Shown here one piece after another: positions 17,410 to 26,107 of a DNA stretch of 64,000 nucleotides. Source of the DNA: Actinophytocola oryzae (GTDB taxonomy: Bacteria; Actinomycetota; Actinomycetes; Mycobacteriales; Pseudonocardiaceae); NCBI RefSeq assembly GCF_004364325.1, contig NZ_SOCP01000002.1:496001-560000 (forward strand), written 5' to 3'. A program made the position numbers and the translations under genes. Numbering within the stretch: position 1 is the stretch's first letter; the number at the start of each line of letters is the position of its first letter. The notes under the pieces are model-generated. The model worked only from the letters and a program-made list of their open reading frames with translations. It had not been told where the DNA came from and did no database searches.

Positions 17410-18195
17410 ATGACGACGACCCGGGCCGGGACCGTGATCCACGTGCGGGGACTGGAGAAGTCGTACAAGGGCCTGCACGTGCTGCGCGGCGTGGACTTCG
17501 ATGTGGTGCGGGGCAGCATCTTCGCGCTGCTCGGTACCAATGGCGCGGGCAAGACCACGGCCGTGAAGATCCTCTCGACGCTGCTCGGGGCGGACGCGGG
17601 AACGGCGAGCGTCAACGGCTTCGACGTCGCCACGCAGGCAGGGGACGTGCGGGAGTCCATCAGCCTGACGGGTCAGTTCGCGGCGGTCGACGAGATCCTC
17701 AGCGGCCGGGAGAACCTGGTGCTGGTCGCGAAGTTGCGGCACCTGAGGGATCCTGGCGGGATCGCGGACGAACTGCTCGACCGCTTCTCGCTGGTGGACG
17801 CGGCCACGCGCAGGGTGTCGACGTACTCCGGTGGCATGCGCCGCCGCCTCGACATCGCGATGAGCCTCATCGGGGAGCCGCCGGTCATCTTCCTCGACGA
17901 GCCGACGTCCGGACTCGACCCGCAGTCCCGCGTCGAGGCGTGGAACAGCGTGCGAGAGCTGGCAGGGCGCGGCACGACGGTGCTGCTCACGACGCAGTAC
18001 CTGGACGAGGCCGAACAGCTCGCCGACCGCATCGCGATCCTCCACGAAGGACGAATCATGGTGAACGGCACCCTGGCCGAGCTCAGGGCGCTGCTCCCGC
18101 CGGCGAAGGTCGAGTACGTCGAGAGGCGGCCGACCCTCGAGGACGTCTTCCTCGCGCTCGTCGGTACCACGTCGAAGAGTGGGGAACGAGCGTGA
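17410..18195 (+). CDS. DrrA-like ABC exporter ATPase
   Basis: 261 residues. Walker A GTNGAGKTT, the signature segment YSGGMRRRLDIAMSLIG, Walker B VIFLDEPTSGLD and the switch region LTTQYLDEAEQLADR place it in the daunorubicin-resistance type. ATG 17410 sits after GGAGGGG. The stop overlaps the GTG of the permease, so the pair forms one exporter. Probable function is drug or lipid efflux; no biosynthetic cluster is next to it. Confidence 0.88.
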   Translation: MTTTRAGTVIHVRGLEKSYKGLHVLRGVDFDVVRGSIFALLGTNGAGKTTAVKILSTLLGADAGTASVNGFDVATQAGDVRESISLTGQFAAVDEILSGRENLVLVAKLRHLRDPGGIADELLDRFSLVDAATRRVSTYSGGMRRRLDIAMSLIGEPPVIFLDEPTSGLDPQSRVEAWNSVRELAGRGTTVLLTTQYLDEAEQLADRIAILHEGRIMVNGTLAELRALLPPAKVEYVERRPTLEDVFLALVGTTSKSGERA

Positions 18196-19061
18196 ACAAG
18201 CACTTCCCCGGCGACACCACAGTCCTGTTGGGACGGTCGCTGCGGCACGTCACCCGCAGTCCGGACACCATCATCACGACCGCGGTCATGCCGATCGCCA
18301 TGATGCTGATGTTCGTCTACGTGTTCGGCGGCGCGATCGACACCGGGTCGGACTCGTACGTGACCTACCTGCTGCCCGGCATCCTGCTCATCACGGTCGC
18401 GTCCGGCATTTCCTACACGGCGTTCCGGCTGTTCATGGACATGAAGGGCGGCATCGTCGAACGGTTCCGGTCGATGCCGATCGCGCGTTCGTCCGTGCTG
18501 TGGGCACACGTGCTGACGTCGCTGGTCGCGAACCTGGTCTCGCTCGCCGTGGTCGTGCTCGTCGCCGTGCTCATGGGCTTCCGCTCCGGGGCGGGAGTGC
18601 TGACCTGGCTGGCGGTCGCGGACATCCTGGTCCTGTTCACCCTGGCGCTGACGTGGCTCGCCGTCATCCCCGGCCTCACCGCGAGGTCCGTCGACGGCGC
18701 GAGCGCGTTCTCCTACCCGCTCATCTTCCTGCCGTTCCTCAGCTCGGCGTTCGTACCGACCGACACCATGCCCGGCCCCGTCCGCGCCTTCGCCGAGAAC
18801 CAACCGGTGACCTCGATCGTCGACACGATCCGCCGCCTGTTCGCGCGACAGCCGGTCGGCACCGGCATCTGGGTCGCCCTCGCCTGGTGCCTCGGCATCC
18901 TCGCCGTCGCGTACGTCCTCGCCATGACCACCTACCGCCGCAAGACCGCCTGGCGCGAACGTCCGGGCAGGAAACCGCTTCTGTCCGGACGACCCGAGGG
19001 TGACGAACCTGGGCGAGGCCCGCGAGAGCCCGCCTCCGCCGACGCTCCTCCGCGTCTTTGA
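18192..19061 (+). CDS. DrrB-like ABC exporter permease
   Basis: 289 residues with about six membrane helices of the ABC-2 type and the conserved GGIVERFRSMPIARSSVL segment. The C-terminal 30 residues are a charged, proline-rich tail. It partners the ATPase upstream through a 4-nt overlap (GTGA). Confidence 0.87.
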   Translation: MNKHFPGDTTVLLGRSLRHVTRSPDTIITTAVMPIAMMLMFVYVFGGAIDTGSDSYVTYLLPGILLITVASGISYTAFRLFMDMKGGIVERFRSMPIARSSVLWAHVLTSLVANLVSLAVVVLVAVLMGFRSGAGVLTWLAVADILVLFTLALTWLAVIPGLTARSVDGASAFSYPLIFLPFLSSAFVPTDTMPGPVRAFAENQPVTSIVDTIRRLFARQPVGTGIWVALAWCLGILAVAYVLAMTTYRRKTAWRERPGRKPLLSGRPEGDEPGRGPREPASADAPPRL

Positions 19062-19088
19062 CGACCCCCACCGTGGCGTGTGATCGTA

Positions 19089-19102
19089 CTATACGATATA
19101 CG
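19089..19102. promoter_or_regulatory. AT-rich regulatory motif, copy 1
   Basis: CTATACGATATACG, 23 bp before the MBL-fold hydrolase start. It contains TATACGATA, the 9-mer also found at 33094 and, on the other strand, at 40687. It may overlap the -10 element and serve as operator of the island regulator. Confidence 0.55.
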
Positions 19103-19124
19103 TCACGGTGTGACTGGAGGAGCG

Positions 19125-20135
19125 ATGGATCTCGTACCTGGACCGGCCGAGGTGGCGGGCGGTGTCTGGAGTGTCGCGTTGCCGTTCCCCAATCCGCTCG
19201 GGTTCGCGTTCTCCTATGTGGTGCCCGTGGCGGGCGGCGTGGTGGTGGTCGACGCCGGATGGGACTCCGACACGTGCTGGGAGGCGTTCCTCGCGGGCCT
19301 CGCCTCGGCCGGTGCCGGCCTCGACGACCTGGTCGGCGTCGTCATCACCCACGTCCACCCCGACCACTACGGGCTGGCCGAGCGGATCCGGGCCACCACC
19401 GCGGCGTGGATCGCGGTGCACCCGGCCGAGCGGCCCAGGATCGCGGCGGGGGAGCACGACCGCGAGCGGGCGATCACCGACATGGCCGAGTGGCTCCGGC
19501 AGGCAGGGGCACCCGCCTCGGAGTTCGCCGAGCTGGAGTCGGACGCAGCGGACATGAAGGCACGTATCTCCATGGTGGTCCCGGAACACGACCTCCTCGA
19601 CGGTGACGCGGTGCCCGGCACGGACGGCTCGCTCATCGCGGTCCACACACCCGGCCACACCCCCGGTCACCTCTGCTTCCACGACCAGCAGCGACGCCTG
19701 CTCTTCACCGGCGACCACATCCTGCCCCGCGTGACGCCGAACGTCTCGAAACGCCCGCAGTCCGACGTGGACCCGCTGCGTGACTTCCTCGCCTCGCTGC
19801 GCAAGGTCGGCGGGTACGGCGACGTCGCGGTGCTGCCCGGCCACGAGTGGACGTTCCACGGCCTCGACGACCGCCTGGACTACCTGCTCGCCCATCACGA
19901 GGAGCGGCTCACGGAGATCGAGGCGGCGGTCGGCGCCGGTGCGGGCACGGTGTGGGAGGTCGTCCGCGCGGTGACGTGGTCGCGGCCGTTCGAGCGCCTG
20001 CGTGGCCGCGCCCGTCGCTCGGCCATCGGCGAGACGTTCTCGCACCTCTACCGGCTGGCCGCCGCGCAACGCGTCCAGTGGGTGCCGGGTTGTCCGGACC
20101 GCTGGCTGCCCGCCACCACGCCGCCCGCCCTCTAG
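19125..20135 (+). CDS. MBL-fold metallohydrolase
   Basis: 336 residues. The di-metal signature THVHPDHYG, then HTPGHTPGH, FTGDH and LPGHEW give the full set of metal ligands. A roughly 80-residue C-terminal helical part follows the hydrolase core. ATG 19125 has TGGAGGAG 3 nt upstream. Family members cleave thioesters, lactones or phosphoesters. The promoter motif links it to the selenium island that starts next door, so a thioesterase in acyl-CoA catabolism is a reasonable guess. Confidence 0.83.
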   Translation: MDLVPGPAEVAGGVWSVALPFPNPLGFAFSYVVPVAGGVVVVDAGWDSDTCWEAFLAGLASAGAGLDDLVGVVITHVHPDHYGLAERIRATTAAWIAVHPAERPRIAAGEHDRERAITDMAEWLRQAGAPASEFAELESDAADMKARISMVVPEHDLLDGDAVPGTDGSLIAVHTPGHTPGHLCFHDQQRRLLFTGDHILPRVTPNVSKRPQSDVDPLRDFLASLRKVGGYGDVAVLPGHEWTFHGLDDRLDYLLAHHEERLTEIEAAVGAGAGTVWEVVRAVTWSRPFERLRGRARRSAIGETFSHLYRLAAAQRVQWVPGCPDRWLPATTPPAL

Positions 20136-21127
20136 CGGACGCGCACCGTGATCCCGGGGGAGGGGGCGGCGAACTCGCCGATCACGACCCCGCCCGGGAC
20201 CTCGCCCGCGACGAGCAACCCGCCGGAGGTCTGGGCGTCGGCCAGGAGCAGGAGCGTCAGCTCGTCAGCGGTCCCGGCGTCGAGCTGTGGGCGGACCCAG
20301 TCCAGGTTGCGCTTGGTGCCGCCGGAGACGAAACCCTCCCGCGCGGAGTCCACGGCGCCGTCCAGGTAGGGCACGGCGTCAGCGTCGAGGAGGGCCGTCA
20401 CACCGCTCGCCCTGGCCATCTTGTGCAGGTGGCCGAGGAGACCGAAGCCGGTGACGTCGGTGGCCGCCCGCACGCCCGCGTCGAGCGCCGCCTTCGACGC
20501 GTCCCGGTTCAGTGCCACCATCGACGCCACGGCGTGCGGGAACGTCTCACCGGTCTGCTTGTGGCGGTTGTTCAGCACGCCGACGCCGAGCGGCTTGGTG
20601 AGGCTGATCGGCTGCCCGGCGACCGCGGCGTCGTTGCGCAGCAGGCGGTCCGGGTGCGCGGTGCCCGTGACGGCCAGGCCGTACTTCGGCTCGGGGTCGT
20701 CGATCGAGTGCCCGCCGGCGAGGTGGCAGCCCGCCTCGCCCGCGACCGCGAGCCCGCCGCGCAGGACCTCCTTGGCCAGCTCGGCGGGCAGCAGGTCACG
20801 CGGCCAGCCCAGGAGGTTGACCGCGAGGATCGGCCTGCCGCCCATGGCGTAGATGTCGGACAGGGCGTTGGCCGCGGCGATCCGCCCCCAGTCGTAGGCG
20901 TCGTCCACCACGGGGGTGAAGAAGTCCGTCGTGGACAGGATCGCGGTGTCGTCGTCGAGGCGCACGGCCGCGGCGTCGTCGCCGTGGTCGAGCCCGACGA
21001 GCAACTCGATGTCGGTCGGGCCGGTGCCGAGGAGGCCACGCACCATGTCCTCGAGCTCGCCGGGCGGTATCTTGCACGCGCAGCCGCCGCCGTGTGCGTA
21101 CTGGGTGAGCCGGACGGTCGTCGTCAT
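20132..21127 (-). CDS. selD: Selenide, water dikinase
   Basis: 331 residues. GGGCACKI at residues 13-20 supplies the Cys and Lys of the active site (C16, C18, K19), so this SelD uses Cys and not Sec. HGDDAA, GGRPILAVNLLGWP and VTGFGLLGH are the expected AIR-synthase-fold motifs. It makes selenophosphate from selenide and ATP. It is divergent from the tRNA-Sec gene and overlaps the MBL gene end by 4 nt on the other strand. Confidence 0.95.
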   Translation of the reverse strand: MTTTVRLTQYAHGGGCACKIPPGELEDMVRGLLGTGPTDIELLVGLDHGDDAAAVRLDDDTAILSTTDFFTPVVDDAYDWGRIAAANALSDIYAMGGRPILAVNLLGWPRDLLPAELAKEVLRGGLAVAGEAGCHLAGGHSIDDPEPKYGLAVTGTAHPDRLLRNDAAVAGQPISLTKPLGVGVLNNRHKQTGETFPHAVASMVALNRDASKAALDAGVRAATDVTGFGLLGHLHKMARASGVTALLDADAVPYLDGAVDSAREGFVSGGTKRNLDWVRPQLDAGTADELTLLLLADAQTSGGLLVAGEVPGGVVIGEFAAPSPGITVRVR

Positions 21128-21145
21128 GCCAGAAACCTTACGCTG

Positions 21146-21151
21146 ATATAG
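21146..21151 (+). promoter_or_regulatory. -10 element of tRNA-Sec
   Basis: TATAGT ends 9 nt before the first base of the mature tRNA, in the gap between selD and the tRNA gene. The -35 is not obvious. Confidence 0.5.
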
Positions 21152-21160
21152 TCTCTATTC

Positions 21161-21256
21161 GGAGGCGTACGTGTTCCTGGTGGGCGCCGCGGTCTTCAAA
21201 ACCGACGTGGCCCGGTATCCGGGCCAGGCAGGTTCGATTCCTGTCCGCCTCCGCCA
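21161..21256 (+). tRNA. selC: tRNA-Sec(UCA)
   Basis: 96 nt. Acceptor GGAGGCG (21161-21167) pairs with CGCCTCC (21246-21252), then G and encoded CCA (21254-21256). The anticodon loop CTTCAAA holds TCA at 21196-21198. The T arm reads CAGGTTCGATTCCTG and there is a long GC-rich variable arm (GGCCCGG TAT CCGGGCC). Length, anticodon and variable arm are those of bacterial tRNA-Sec. It lies between selD and selB. Confidence 0.95.
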
Positions 21257-21277
21257 CCTCTCCCGAGGGATCGCCGC

Positions 21278-23059
21278 ATGCATGTTCTCGCCACCGCGGG
21301 CCACGTCGACCACGGTAAGTCAACTCTCGTGCGCGCGCTCACCGGGACCGAGCCCGACCGGTTCGCCGAGGAGCGCCGCCGCGGCATGACGCTCGACCTC
21401 GGCTTCGCGTGGACCACCCTGCCCGGCGGCGAGACCGTCGCGTTCGTCGACGTCCCCGGCCACGAGCGGTTCATCTCCACCATGCTCGCGGGCGTCGGCC
21501 CGGTGCCCGGCGTGGTGGTCGTGGTCGCGGCCGACGAGGGCTGGCGGGCGCAGACGAGTGAGCACGTCGAGATGCTCGACTCGCTCGGCGTGCGGCACGG
21601 CCTGCTGGTCGTCACCCGCGCGGACCTGGCCGACCCGGCACCGGCGCTCGCGCACGCCCGCGACCGGCTCTCACGCACGTCGCTCGGCCAGGTCGAGGCG
21701 GTCGCGGTCAGCGCGGTCACCGGTGCGGGGCTGGACGACGTGCGGGCGGCCCTGTCGCGGCTGGTCGGCGCGCTGCCCCCGCCGGTGACCGACGGCCGCG
21801 TGCGGCTGTTCGTCGATCGCGCGTTCACGGTGCGCGGCAGCGGCACGGTGGTCACCGGGACGCTCGGGGCGGGCACCGTGCGGGTGAATGACCGGCTGCT
21901 GCTGGCGCCCGCGGGCACCGAGGTGCGGGTGCGTGGGTGCGAGTCGATGGGGGAGCGGCACGACGAGGTGGCGGCGGTGGCGCGGGTGGCGGTCAACCTG
22001 CGTGGGCTGCCGGTGGAGGAGGTCCGGCGCGGGCACGTGCTGATCACGCCGGACAGCTGGGTCAGCACCCAGGTCGCCGACGTGCGGCTTGCGTCCCTCG
22101 ACCCGGCCGACCTGCCCGGGGACCTGTTGTGGCACATCGGTTCCGCGGCGGTGCCGTGCCGGGTGCGGCCGCTGGGGGAGGACACCGCACGGGTGCGGCT
22201 CGCGACCCCGCTGCCGCTCGAGCCGGGCGACCGGGCCGTGCTGCGTGAGCCGTCGAGCCGGCTGGCGACCGGGGTCGTCGTGCTGGACGTCGATCCGCCG
22301 TCGCTGCGCCGCCGGGGCGCCGCGCTGGACCGGGCGATCGAGCTGGAGGACGCCACCGGGGCGCCGGACGTGCTGGCCGAGGTCGCCCGCCGCGGTTGTG
22401 TGACCAGGACCCGGCTGGCGGCGCTGGGGGTACTGCCGGTGTCGGAGCCCGCACCCGCGTCGCTGGTCGAGGTGGGTGAGTACCTGATCGACCCGACGAC
22501 GTGGCAGCAGTGGGGCAAGGACCTGGCCGAGGCGGTCGACGCCCACCGGTCGACGGCGCCGCTGGAGCCCGGCCTGCCGACGAAGTCCGCCGCCCGGGTG
22601 ATCGGCACGACCGACCTGCGGCTGGTGGAGGCGCTCGTGCGGGGGGCGTCGCTCGTGTCCCGAGGCGGGCGGATCGCCCGGCCGGGTACGTCCCCGGGCT
22701 TCTCGAACGCGGCCCGCCGCGCGCTGGACGAGGTGTGCCGCAGGCTGGACGCGGACCCGTTCGACGCGCCGAGCATCCCCGAGCTGTCCGAGGCGGGCCT
22801 GACGAGGGAGATCCTGGCCGCCGCGGCTGCCGCGGGCATGGTCCTCCGGCTGCCGACCGAGGTCCTCCTGCACCCGACGGCCCCCGCTGCGGCACGTGAC
22901 GTGCTGGCCGGTCTCCCGCAGCCGTTCACCCTGTCCGACGCCCGTCAGGCCCTGAACACGACCCGCCGGGTGGCGGTCCCGTTCTTCGAGTACCTGGACG
23001 CGCAGGGCGTCACCGTCCGCGTCGACAGCTCCCTGCGCCGCGTGAACCCGGTGCACTGA
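21278..23059 (+). CDS. selB: Selenocysteine-specific elongation factor SelB
   Basis: 593 residues. The G1 motif AGHVDHGKST, switch II DVPGHERF and G4 TRAD lie in an EF-Tu-like first half. The C-terminal third has the winged-helix repeats that read the SECIS hairpin. It starts 21 bp after the tRNA gene. selA is not in this window, so the serine-to-selenocysteine conversion must be encoded elsewhere. Confidence 0.95.
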   Translation: MHVLATAGHVDHGKSTLVRALTGTEPDRFAEERRRGMTLDLGFAWTTLPGGETVAFVDVPGHERFISTMLAGVGPVPGVVVVVAADEGWRAQTSEHVEMLDSLGVRHGLLVVTRADLADPAPALAHARDRLSRTSLGQVEAVAVSAVTGAGLDDVRAALSRLVGALPPPVTDGRVRLFVDRAFTVRGSGTVVTGTLGAGTVRVNDRLLLAPAGTEVRVRGCESMGERHDEVAAVARVAVNLRGLPVEEVRRGHVLITPDSWVSTQVADVRLASLDPADLPGDLLWHIGSAAVPCRVRPLGEDTARVRLATPLPLEPGDRAVLREPSSRLATGVVVLDVDPPSLRRRGAALDRAIELEDATGAPDVLAEVARRGCVTRTRLAALGVLPVSEPAPASLVEVGEYLIDPTTWQQWGKDLAEAVDAHRSTAPLEPGLPTKSAARVIGTTDLRLVEALVRGASLVSRGGRIARPGTSPGFSNAARRALDEVCRRLDADPFDAPSIPELSEAGLTREILAAAAAAGMVLRLPTEVLLHPTAPAAARDVLAGLPQPFTLSDARQALNTTRRVAVPFFEYLDAQGVTVRVDSSLRRVNPVH

Positions 23060-23110
23060 AGGACGCCTTCCTAACGCCCAGCGTTACGAAGGCGTCCTTC
23101 AGTGCACCGG
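23048..23110. terminator. Long hairpin at the end of selB, dispersed repeat family
   Basis: A 23-bp perfect stem (23048-23070 with 23088-23110), with the inner arms TAACG/CGTTA around CCCAG. It contains the selB stop codon. The core GAAGGCGTCCTTCA is the same as in the tandem array at 34304-34415, so it belongs to a repeat family that ends genes in this genome. Confidence 0.7.
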
Positions 23111-23191
23111 GGTCGGGGGCCGAGCGCGTCTGCCGCACCCGATGACCGGGACTTCGTCACAGTGTGGGGCCCTTCTCCTGAAGCCTCTAAA

Positions 23192-23215
23192 GTTATAATA
23201 TAGCGTCTACGATAG
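23192..23215. promoter_or_regulatory. AT-rich regulatory motif, copy 2
   Basis: GTTATAATATAGC followed by GTCTACGATAGC, about 65-90 bp before the MaoC-like gene. TACGATAG matches the other copies. It precedes the first UGSC selenoprotein operon. Confidence 0.5.
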
Positions 23216-23280
23216 CCGCTGCGATGCCGTGGGTTCGAGTCGACGGCAGGCGTACGGGCGCATGGTGACAGGGAGGTCTG

Positions 23281-24474
23281 ATGAGCGACGACGCGAACCC
23301 GGAGTACGGCAAGATCACTGATGAGGCGGTGGCCAGGCTCAGGGCGCGACTCGGCAAGCGGTACCCGATCCAGCAGCCATACCTGCGTTTCGTGAACCAG
23401 GACAGCATCACCCACGTGGCCCGCAGTGTCGGCGACGACAACCCGCTCTACGTGGACCCGAAGTACGCCACCACCACGCGGTTCGGCCGCCTCGTCGCAC
23501 CGCCGGCGATCTACTACGCCGCCGCGTGGGGCAGCTGGGACCTCCGCCGAGGGCAGGGCCTGCCCGGCGTGCACGGCCTGCACTCCGGCGACCAGTGGCG
23601 TTACTTCCAGCCGCTGTACGAGGGCGACGAGATCCACGCCACCAAGGAGCTGGTCCGCGCCGACCCGATGGAAGGCCGCCTCGCGGGCAAGAAGATGTAC
23701 ATCCAGGCCGACGAGATCCGCTTCTACAACCAGAAGGACGAGCTGGTCGCCGTCCAGATCATGCCGGTCATCCGCGCCGAGCGCGAGGAATCCAAGAAGC
23801 GCGGCAAGTACACCAAGATCGAGCGGCCCACCTACTCCGACGAGGACATCGCCCAGATCGACGCCGAGCTGGAGGCCGAGGTACCGCGCGGCGGGACCCC
23901 GAGGTACTGGGAGGACACCGAGATCGGCGAGGACACGAGCCCGGTCGTGAAGGGCCCGCTGACCCTGCCCGACATGGTCACCTGGCTGCAGGCCATCGGC
24001 TCGCCGCACGTGCGCAGCGGCAAGTACTGGCAGCAGTACCGCAAGTCCTCGCCGAAGGTCGCCGTCAAGGACCCGGAGACCGGCGTGCCCCAGGCCGTCG
24101 AGCGCGTGCACTGGGACAACTTCATGGCCGCCGAGATCGGCATGCCCGCCGCCTACGACTACGGCTCCCAGCGCGGCGGCTACGCCACCTACTACGCCAC
24201 CAACTGGGTCGGCGACGACGGCTGGGTGGCCGAGCTGGACTTCCAGTACCGGGGCATGTTCTTCAACGGCGACGTCTTCCGCATCAACGGCAAGGTCGTC
24301 GACAAGTGGCGGGGCGCCAAGACCGGCACCGGCTACGTGAAGGTCGAGTTCCACACCATCAACAACCGCGGCGACGACATCATGCCGGGCACGGGAACCT
24401 TCGCGCTGCCGTCGCAGAAGAACGGGCCCGTCGAGTTCCCCGTCGACGTCCGCGAGGACGGCCGGGCCGAGTAG
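23281..24474 (+). CDS. MaoC-like / FAS1-type double hot-dog dehydratase
   Basis: 397 residues. The N-terminal half has the dehydratase helix (NQDSITHVARSVGDDNPLYVDP, then GRLVAPPA). The C-terminal half reads YWEDTEIGEDTSPVVKGPLTLPDMVTW, a second hot-dog unit. The family hydrates enoyl-CoA or related thioesters. Good GGGAGG site before ATG. It is the first gene of an operon with the UGSC selenoprotein 10 bp downstream and its partner, so it likely acts on the same metabolite. Confidence 0.83.
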   Translation: MSDDANPEYGKITDEAVARLRARLGKRYPIQQPYLRFVNQDSITHVARSVGDDNPLYVDPKYATTTRFGRLVAPPAIYYAAAWGSWDLRRGQGLPGVHGLHSGDQWRYFQPLYEGDEIHATKELVRADPMEGRLAGKKMYIQADEIRFYNQKDELVAVQIMPVIRAEREESKKRGKYTKIERPTYSDEDIAQIDAELEAEVPRGGTPRYWEDTEIGEDTSPVVKGPLTLPDMVTWLQAIGSPHVRSGKYWQQYRKSSPKVAVKDPETGVPQAVERVHWDNFMAAEIGMPAAYDYGSQRGGYATYYATNWVGDDGWVAELDFQYRGMFFNGDVFRINGKVVDKWRGAKTGTGYVKVEFHTINNRGDDIMPGTGTFALPSQKNGPVEFPVDVREDGRAE

Positions 24475-24484
24475 GAGAAACCCT

Positions 24485-25027
24485 ATGACACTGCACGTGT
24501 TCCGGCCGGTCCCGCCGGACGACCAGCAGCTGCTCCAGTTCGCACCCCGGCTGGACACGTTGCGTGGCAAGCGGATCGGGTTCATCGGCAACCTGAAGCC
24601 CAACTGCGACGTCCTGCTGCACACCACCGAGGACCTCCTCGGCGAGCGGCAGGCGATCGCGGGCACGGTCTACCGGGAGAAGGCGAGCTGCAGCAGCGGC
24701 GCGCCCGTGCCGATGCTCGACGAGATCGGGCGGACCTGCGACGCGGCCGTCGTCGCCCTGGGCGATTGAGGCTCCTGCACGTCGTGGAGTGTCCATGACG
24801 CCGTGGAGTTGGAGAAGCGCAACCTGCCGACGGTCACCATCGTCGGCGAGACGTTCCGGACGATCGCCGACTACGAGAGCGAAGGCCTCGGCCTGCCAGG
24901 ACTGCCGCTCGCGATCGTCGAGTACCCGATGGGTGGCGTGCCCACCGAGGAGGCCGTCGCACGTGCTCACCGCGCGTTCGACCAGATCCTCGCCGGCCTG
25001 ACCGTGCCCGTCGAGCGGAGGTCATGA
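24485..25027 (+). CDS. UGSC-family selenoprotein 1 (in-frame UGA = Sec95)
   Basis: 180 residues if the TGA at 24767-24769 is read as selenocysteine. The context is ALGD-U-GSCTSWSVHDAVELEKR. The frame is open on both sides, the downstream half lacks its own ribosome site, and homologous UGA-containing genes occur twice more in this window. N-terminal half: a Rossmann-like start, KRIGFIGNLKPNCDVLLHTT. C-terminal half: VTIVGETFRTIADYES. AGGAG precedes ATG 24485. A hairpin follows the UGA. It overlaps the partner gene by 4 nt. The Sec-X-X-Cys motif suggests redox chemistry; the substrate is unknown. Confidence 0.9.
24767..24789 (+). promoter_or_regulatory. UGA codon and candidate bacterial SECIS hairpin 1
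   Basis: TGA (24767-24769), then CTCC (24772-24775) pairs with GGAG (24786-24789). There is an unpaired U at 24776 and an apical ACGUC loop carrying GU. The bulged U and apical GU are features of the E. coli fdhF SECIS recognised by SelB. Confidence 0.6.
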
Positions 25028-26076
25028 TGTCCTCGACGGACAAGGAGATCACCGGCGACCCCATCGCCTTCGACGACGTCGAGGCGATGGGGGAGTCGTT
25101 CTACGACGAGAAGTGGACCGACGGCCTGCCCGTCCTCGCACCGACCGCCGAGCGGGTCGAGGCCATGCTCGGCGGTCGCGACGGCGGCGAGCTGCTCGGC
25201 ACCATGCCGCCGCGCTGGCGTCGGGCGCACGTGCACCACGTCGCGGTCAACGCCGTGCTCGCGGGCTGCCGACCGGAGTACTTCCCGGTGGTACTGGCGG
25301 GGGTTCGGGCGATCCTCGACCCCGCGCTGAACCTGTACGGGGTGCAGGGCACGACCAACCCGGCAGGCGTGATGCTCGTCGTCAACGGTCCGGCACGCAC
25401 GGAGCTGGACGTCAACAGCGGGCACAACCTGTTCGGCCAGGGCTGGCGCGCCAACGCGACGATCGGGCGCGCCATCCGCCTGTGCATGATCAACATCGGC
25501 GGCGGCCTGCCGGTCTACGGCGACATGTCCACGTTGGGCAACCCCAACAAGTACGGGTCGTGCATCGCCGAGAACGAAGAGCTGAGCCCGTGGGAGCCCT
25601 TCCACGTCGAACGCGGGTTCGCCGCCGACCAGTCGGTGGTCACCGCGGCCGGTGTGACGGCGCCGCAGAACATCGCGATCCTGTCCCAGGACCCGATCGC
25701 GATCCTCGACGGCATCGCGGGCGCGTTGATGAGCAGCGGGTCCAACCTGGTGCTGTTCACCGCGCAGCCGCTCGTGGTGATCGGGCCCGTGCACGCGACC
25801 CACCTGGCACGCAACGGCTACGACAAGAAGTCGATCCGGGAGTACCTGTGGGAGAAGGGCACGATCGACATCACCGGTGTCGGCGGCACCGACGGCAAGG
25901 CGATGCGTGAGTGGAAGGCACGGTGCTACCACGTCGACGGTGACCGGGAGATCATGCGGCCCACCGTCACGCCCGAGGACATCGGGCTCGTGATCGCGGG
26001 CGGCAAGAGCGGCCCGCACAGTGCCGTGCTGCAACCGTTCAACATCACGCAGCTGGTGAGCAAACCGGTGGAGTGA
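25024..26076 (+). CDS. UGSC-partner family protein 1
   Basis: 350 residues, start overlapping the selenoprotein stop (ATGA). I do not know a functional name for this family. Conserved landmarks shared by the copies in this window are WTDGLPVLAPT, VNAVLAGCRPEY, TTNPAG..LVVNGP, NATIGRAIRL and CIAENEELSPWEPFHV. Two cysteines (in AGCRPEY and CIAENE) are kept in most copies and could work with the Sec of the neighbour. Adjacency here and fusion elsewhere indicate one enzyme complex. Confidence 0.85.
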   Translation: MMSSTDKEITGDPIAFDDVEAMGESFYDEKWTDGLPVLAPTAERVEAMLGGRDGGELLGTMPPRWRRAHVHHVAVNAVLAGCRPEYFPVVLAGVRAILDPALNLYGVQGTTNPAGVMLVVNGPARTELDVNSGHNLFGQGWRANATIGRAIRLCMINIGGGLPVYGDMSTLGNPNKYGSCIAENEELSPWEPFHVERGFAADQSVVTAAGVTAPQNIAILSQDPIAILDGIAGALMSSGSNLVLFTAQPLVVIGPVHATHLARNGYDKKSIREYLWEKGTIDITGVGGTDGKAMREWKARCYHVDGDREIMRPTVTPEDIGLVIAGGKSGPHSAVLQPFNITQLVSKPVE

Positions 26077-26080
26077 CAGG

Positions 26081-26107
26081 GAAAGGGCCGCGAGGGGCGG
26101 CCCTTTC
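26081..26107. terminator. Bidirectional terminator
   Basis: GAAAGGGCCGC-GAGGG-GCGGCCCTTTC, 11-bp perfect stem and 5-nt loop, between the partner gene and the converging oppF-type gene; the T/A-containing ends suit both directions. Confidence 0.85.

Noticed and set aside
21141..21160. AT-rich stretch before tRNA-Sec as another regulon site
   Set aside because: It is placed as the -10 of the tRNA gene and shares only GATATAG with the other motifs.
24485..25027. Two separate small genes, or a frameshift, at the TGA
   Set aside because: The frame is the same on both sides, no ribosome site precedes the second half, and the same U-G-S-C context recurs in two more genes beside selB/selC/selD.
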